From Lactarius indigo (taxonomy: Eukaryota > Basidiomycota > Agaricomycetes > Russulales > Russulaceae), in contig JAFKAC010000167.1 in NCBI GenBank assembly GCA_025766275.1, forward strand, positions 1-64,000: DNA of 64,000 bases, in the 5' to 3' direction. Shown here piece by piece: positions 59,101-64,000 of this stretch; within the stretch, counting starts at the first letter, position 1; the number at the start of each line of letters is the position of its first letter. The notes under the pieces are model-generated. The model searched no databases. It was given only the letters and a program-made list of their open reading frames with translations, and was not told the DNA's origin. The translations under genes and the position numbers were made by a program.

Positions 59101-59594
59101 CGAATGCCACGAACCTGCCACCATTTTGTCCCACCGACGACCCTCTTCATCATGTCCTCGCCTCCGAATGCCTTGATAAGATATATCGCGGCTTCGTCGC
59201 AGCAGGACATGGGAACCACGGTGTGGACGACATGGACCGACAGCGGAGACGGGGTGCGCACGTTTGCGAAGGCTTGGAGGTCTTCGACCGTGTGCCTAGA
59301 AGCGGAAACTGAACATTTAGGTCCGACACAGTTGAACTGATCAGGAATGTACGTACCTCGTCGCAATTTCCATGAAATCCTTCGGCGAATGAGAAAGATC
59401 CACGTGCGAAACGGACAGCAGGGACGTACCTTTGCAATGTTGAACACTTCATCATATAGCAGCACCTCTTTTCGGAGGGGGACGCTGTTCTTGGAATCAT
59501 CGCCGGCGACCCTGGCGAAATAGTGTTTGACGAGGGTTTCAAGGAAGATAGGACCGACTGAGAGGCTGGCTCTTCTCGTGAGTGAGTTGGACAT
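56164..59594 (-). CDS. Alpha/beta hydrolase (HSL-like), tandem copy C
   Basis: The furthest upstream of three tandem paralogues. Start 59594: [20 protein letters not shown], then [16 protein letters not shown] and [11 protein letters not shown]. Catalytic motifs: [14 protein letters not shown] (joined by splicing at about 58775), [16 protein letters not shown] text, [54 protein letters not shown] and [12 protein letters not shown]. The C-terminal tail shows [20 protein letters not shown] and [19 protein letters not shown], and ends in a Ser/Gly-rich [13 protein letters not shown] at 56164. All catalytic residues are present. Substrate unknown; the family handles carboxyl esters, including steryl or xenobiotic esters. 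Confidence 0.85.
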
Positions 59595-60286
59595 TTTCAG
59601 AAGATGTCACAGTTGTGCGGGTAAAAATGAAGGTATGGAGCCACGCACACCCCGCTCGTTTTATAGGTCTGGGCAGGGCGTCGAAGAGAAGCGAAGAAGT
59701 ATGTGTATTGTGAGGCTGTGTGTCCATGCAATGTGGCAGTCTCATTGCCTTGGCCATTGAGCCGCGCCTTCCGGAATAACTCCTCCGAGTCTACACGGTC
59801 TTGTTTGGTCGTTCTCTGCTCTTCTTATCACCTCGACTACTGTAAAGCCTCTGGGAGCTGATTGCACATCTCAGCGTTAATCTGAGGTATTCCAACATTC
59901 TTGGAGCTGAAGCGCCGGTGAGTGACAGGCATGCGGTGGTGCTGGTCCCCCTCGTGGACTAAGCGCTTATTATACAGTATTTATCGAAGCGGAACTTGCT
60001 GTTAATTCGATACAATATCCAACAATGTGCAGACTCAAAGACAATGCAGTACTGAGACGGTAGCAGACCACCTGAGACAGTATCAGACCTGAGACAAGTA
60101 GCACACCACCTTCAATTAGGTAATACGATCGTTAGCAGATAAAGGCTAGCGGCGGGAACTGCCGCTATGGCTCTCCTCAGGCACCTCATATCATACATAT
60201 CATATCATATCGTATCATGTCGGGTACTGTACAACACGACTTAAAACAAGGTCCCCGTCGTTTCTCTTCCCACCAACACTGACACA
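59595..60286. other. Intergenic region with CATAT repeats
   Basis: No gene recognised. A degenerate CATAT/ATCAT tandem repeat lies at about 60188-60215, and AGACAGTATCAGACC-like short repeats lie near 60055-60100. Confidence 0.5.
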
Positions 60287-60830
60287 ATGCTCGTTAGTCC
60301 TCTCCGCATCTTTGCTACCCTTGTCGCGGCGACCGTCGTTGGCGTGTCTGCCCAGGATGCCTGCATCATTGGCTGCTTAACTCAGTCTTTGTCCCCTAGC
60401 ACATGCACTTCATAGTATGTGGTCGACAAGCCACTCCTCTGGACCTCCCTGACTTGTTTTTCTCCCTCTAGTACCGACCTTACCTGCGTGTGCTCCAACA
60501 GGGCCTTCCAGAGTGCTGCGGCCCAGTGTCTCAATGCGAACTGCACGACTGCAGAGCAGCAGTCTGCCCTAGAACTGCAACAGGCTGAGTGTGGATCCGG
60601 TATGTACCCATACTTGTGCCTGTACATCCCCTTCTTTCTTACGTTGCACATTTTCAGGGTCAACCTCTGGCTCTGGCGCAAGCTCCACATCCCCACCCGC
60701 CAGCAGCTCTACCTCCTCCAGCGCCTCGACTCCCAGTTCCTCCAGCGGTGCCATCCACGATCAGGTCCCCTTCCTCAACGGCGCCATCGCCCTTGCGACC
60801 GTTGCTCTTGGTGGTGCCTTCATCTTGTGA
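60287..60830 (+). CDS. CFEM-type GPI-anchored protein 2
   Basis: Start 60287: signal peptide MLVSPLRIFATLVAATVVGV cleaved around SAQ. The eight-Cys CFEM core is DACIIGCL, STCTS, LTCVCSN, AQCLNANC and QAEC, then a Ser/Thr-rich stalk and a C-terminal hydrophobic tail (FLNGAIALATVALGGAFIL) consistent with a GPI signal. Introns: from about 60416, in the Cys core after STCTS, and from 60601, after the last Cys. Paralogue of 61977 (the same AQxxC start and VPFLN tail). Likely anchored in the cell wall or membrane; a role in heme or iron uptake is known for some family members but not demonstrated here. Confidence 0.85.
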
Positions 60831-61900
60831 CCCACCCTGCACATGCCCATCTATATCTAATATATGCCATTCTCATTTTTTTTTTTTTGCATACTCATTC
60901 GTGGCGGTGAGAATCCATGCGTTGTCATTTGTCACACTGCATGGCTCCAGCTCAGGTGACCATGAGGATGACGACGCAAACCACATGGATCCGGTAGGAG
61001 ATGGGGACTAGGCCCGAGAAGGACCGTTCTTTTACCGTGTGCCTTGTTCGACACCAACACCCTGAAACTGAGCACCTCAAAAGCTACAAGCCCGTTGGCC
61101 AGCTCCTACGAGATACCGATAGCAGAAAGCATCAATAAGATATCGAATGCCTGGTTACTGTTAATTGTGGCTCCTCCCAATATCTCCGAAGAGAAGGGGC
61201 TTGGCCGTCTCGCTAACCGATCTTGTGAGTTGAACATGCTCGGAAGATGTCAGTCTGTAACAGTCGACGTAACATAAAGCGGAGTATGGTGTGCGCGCTC
61301 CACCTGAGGCGCCTCAGAAATGACGATGTAACTTACTATGAACTTATAAGGAATGGCGTCTCGTGACCCTAATGGAACTCTAAATCGGAGAGTGCCAGTG
61401 GTGTCGGGCCATTCAGACAAACGGCTTCAGTGTACCAAACACAGTTCCAGGCAGGTTTCATTGGCAAAACACTCTCTCGCCGGCATGTCGCGACAATTAA
61501 CACGGTACAGAGTGCCACAGGCTCGCAGAGGCATCTCCCGTGTCGTGTCATACGCACTAGACTGTCAATTCAATCCAATTCGCCGGCTACCGACGATTCT
61601 TCCGAGGTAATTTGGCGTAACATATGTCCAGGCTGAACGCAGACTAGAGCCTCCTCCTCGGCAAACTTTTTGGAGGGTGTAGATTTCCAACCATTTTCAT
61701 TATGGAGCTCACGCGTCCGACGCAATGAGCTCTAGGAAGGAAATGTAATAAAGGAACTACAATCACCACTGTAGGGATGGGCGATCAAGCTACAAGCTCG
61801 TGGCTTGCAGTGGCTAGCTTAAAAATACTGTATGGCATGCCGTGATAGGACTCCCGAGCTCAGTTTGATCACCCCCGCGTCTCGTGACGTTGACATTTTG
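60831..61900. other. Intergenic region
   Basis: No gene recognised between the two CFEM genes. A poly-T run lies at 60879-60890. Confidence 0.5.
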
Positions 61901-61908
61901 TATATAAA
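61901..61908 (+). promoter_or_regulatory. TATA box of CFEM gene 3
   Basis: TATATAAA 76 bp upstream of the ATG at 61977. Confidence 0.5.
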
Positions 61909-61976
61909 AAGTTGTGCAAGAACTCGATCAATCAAATCCACCTCCTTCGTTCCTCCCACCAGCACATCCTCACGCC

Positions 61977-62558
61977 ATGATTGTCAACCCAGTCCGCATT
62001 TTCGCCACTCTGTTCTTGGTCGCCGTCAGTGTGTCTGCTCAGACCACCTGCGTCCTCACTTGCTTGCAAGGCGCCTTGTCCTCCAACACCTGCTCCACTC
62101 TGTACGTATTCTTCCCACTCGACACGCCAGTCACTGGACCCTCTCCCTGACTTTTCCTTCAATTCCTAGCACCGACACCACCTGTCTCTGCACCAACACA
62201 GCCTTCCAGACTGCAGTCGCCTCGTGTCTCACTTCAAAATGCACGGCTGCTGATCAGGCGTCGGCCCAGGCACTCCAACAGTCCCAGTGCGGATCCTGTA
62301 CGTACACCCATGCCGACACCCACGTTCCTGTTTTTTCTTCTTTCTTTCTGACATTATACATTTGCAGCGTCGGGTTCGTCCTCGAGCACCAGCTCCAGCA
62401 GCAAGAGCAGCACTAGCCCCGGCACCTCCACGAGCACCTCTTCTTCGCCCGCCTCTTCCTCCACCTCCACCAGCGGTGCTATCAACGGCCAAGTTCCATT
62501 CCTCAATGCTGCCTTCGGCCTCGCGACCGTTGCCATCGGCGGAGCCCTCATTCTTTGA
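61977..62558 (+). CDS. CFEM-type GPI-anchored protein 3
   Basis: Start 61977: signal peptide MIVNPVRIFATLFLVAVSVS, then the eight-Cys core TTCVLTCLQ, NTCSTL, TTCLCTN, ASCLTSKC and QSQC. The Ser/Thr-rich stalk (SSSSTSSSSKSSTSPG-type) is longer than in copy 2. The C-terminal GPI-type tail is PFLNAAFGLATVAIGGALIL. Two introns at the same places as in the 60287 gene, showing direct tandem duplication. The first intron interrupts the Cys-rich core; the second follows the eighth Cys. Confidence 0.85.
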
Positions 62559-63348
62559 AACAGTCATTTGTTATATTTTATTTGTCGTTCTTTTTCACAC
62601 GCAGTCTATACCCCCCTGGTGGCCATCCACGCGCTCAGGCTTCCGTCCGTGGGTGGATACGTTGACGGCTACAAAAAGAGAGTGAACTTGTCCGGCCCTA
62701 CGTCAGGGTAGCTTTTGGACAAGTAGTTCGTATTTGGCGTGTATAGACATGACCTTAATTCTAATAAGTACATATTCGATTTTGAGCGCTGCGGGTTTCA
62801 GATCCCGGTCTGGTCCAGGGAACACAGCACTACTGATCAGTACTACAGTAGCTATCGATCAGTTGCCACGGCCCTGGTGTCCAACTCTGATGAGATGGTC
62901 TTCCATAAGTTACTTTGGGAAGATAATACAAAGCCGGTATGCACAAAATATGTGTCATTGTATTCTATGTTACTGTCATGAAGTTGTACGGGCTTGGTTC
63001 GGGAACGACTTGCCTGCGGTGCATCAGTGCCTCAGCCCACAATCATGATATCGGTATCTCTGATGATTCTGCAAAGAACCACCCCCGTTTCAATCAAGGA
63101 AGCTGTGAGAGCATTCTATGGTAGTGGGGGTCGTCATCATTACATTAGTTTGTGTTTGCTAATTCGGTACAAATACGCATCCAAGAACAGAAAGTCCTAA
63201 CTCTAGTCCTCTTGTCTTCTAACACATCAGCGGTCTATCTAGATTGTTGCCGTCACGCCAACATGGATGATCCTACAGGACGAAAGAGAAGCGCGCGGAC
63301 ACGTGAGCGGCAGTCCGCGTTGGTTCAGAAGTAAAAAAAAAAAAAGAC
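62559..63348. other. Intergenic; duplicated HAK 3' flank
   Basis: No gene seen. From about 63200 to 63348 the sequence matches 6590-6745, the 3' flank of the first HAK gene. Confidence 0.55.
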
Positions 63349-64000
63349 TTACTCGTCCGCGGGGGCTAACCAGCCCTCGCCTTCGGGCAACATCATACCT
63401 GAGAAAAAGAAAGGAGCGATATTCAGCGATCGCAGAATATCGAACGACGCGCGCGAGCTGGCTTACTGAGTCGTCCGTAGATGTCCTCGATGAGCACCCG
63501 ACGGAGGTAGTTCGCGACCGGTGTGAGACGGCCCATCGCCAATTTCTTGCTCTTTGGCGCGTAATGCGGTATCCTACGACGGGGGTCCATCAGCACTGAC
63601 TTGCAGGGAAGGAGGAGGTAGAGGGGGACGTACACGTGCGTTGGGTGACGTGCGAGCTCCAAAAGCTGTGCGACGCGACGACGCGCGCCGGCGCGCTCAT
63701 CCCCATCCGCGACCGTTCCAGCATAGCGCTCCTCGAGCTCTGCGACGCGCGCGACGATCTCGTCCATGCGCAGCGCGGCCTCGTCACGGAAGCCGAGGTA
63801 CTGCGAGACGCCATAAAAGCCCGGGAGCACTTCGACGCGCGAGACGACGTAGCGGTCCGCGTCGTCCACGTATGGCACGGGCAGTACCCTCGTCGTCAGG
63901 AACACGCCGAACGCCGGTAGCGACGGCCACTGCCGCAGGAAACCTGAGAATAGTGTGAGCAAGGGGGCTGAAGGAAGGGCGCGCGCATGCGTTTGCGTAC
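63349..64000 (-). CDS. HAK/KUP-type potassium transporter, copy 2 (C-terminal part only)
   Basis: The last exons of a second HAK K+ transporter; the rest lies beyond the right edge. Visible segments: GFLRQWPSLPAFGVFLTTRV, YVVSRVEVLPGFYGVSQYLG and FRDEAALRMDEIVARVAELE. Then VAQLLELARHPTHVYVPLYL, PHYAPKSKKLAMGRLTPVAN and YLRRVLIEDIYGRLSK, and the last exon ending GEGWLAPADE with the stop at 63349-63351. Nearly every segment has a counterpart in the gene at 6746-9997, including intron positions and 3' flank, so the two are recent paralogues. The cytoplasmic C-terminal domain looks intact. Confidence 0.85.

Overview
The window is nuclear DNA of a filamentous basidiomycete, most likely an Agaricomycete (wood-decay lineages such as Polyporales are possible). 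Genes are cut by many short introns (about 45-105 nt) with GT(R)NGY donors and CTRAC-like branch sites. The gene families also fit: a Goodbye-NACHT-ankyrin STAND protein, HAK potassium transporters, an oligopeptide transporter, CFEM-type GPI-anchored proteins and P450s. No search was run, so the taxonomic call rests on my recognition of families and gene structure. All gene models were spliced by eye.

Layout: (1) 1-2918, an OPT oligopeptide transporter, open at the left edge, with several apparent frameshifts. (2) 3952-16938, a transport and oxidation block: two copies of a 2-oxoglutarate/Fe(II) oxygenase flank a HAK/KUP potassium transporter. The second oxygenase is divergent from an intact MFS permease, while the first faces only a relic of the same permease. 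(3) 17335-18324, an intronless orphan gene. (4) 19177-29160, a duplicated P450 segment: an intact P450 and a broken copy flank a STAND/NLR-like gene. Two non-autonomous transposon-like insertions lie here. (5) 30813-33201, a class II DAHP synthase. (6) 34913-42413, two paralogous genes of a novel architecture (beta-rich N-terminal region, low-complexity linker, 96-residue helical SAM-like C-terminal domain), separated by a repeat-rich stretch. (7) 43771-48024, a CFEM-type protein and a mitochondrial-type ABC half-transporter. (8) 48614-59594, three tandem alpha/beta hydrolases. (9) 60287-62558, two CFEM-type proteins. (10) from 63349, the C-terminal end of a second HAK transporter, running off the right edge.

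The main discovery candidate is a two-exon module (linker exon plus SAM-like exon, same intron phases, same 291-nt last exon). It occurs at the C terminus of the NLR-like gene and of both neighbouring beta-domain genes. This suggests exon shuffling and a possible receptor/partner signalling set. Around it sit metabolic genes (2OG oxygenases, P450, DAHP synthase, transporters) that could belong to specialised metabolism, but nothing in the sequence proves a single pathway. The region has been reshaped by segmental duplication (HAK, oxygenase/permease, P450, beta-SAM, hydrolase and CFEM genes are all multicopy) and by small inverted-repeat elements.
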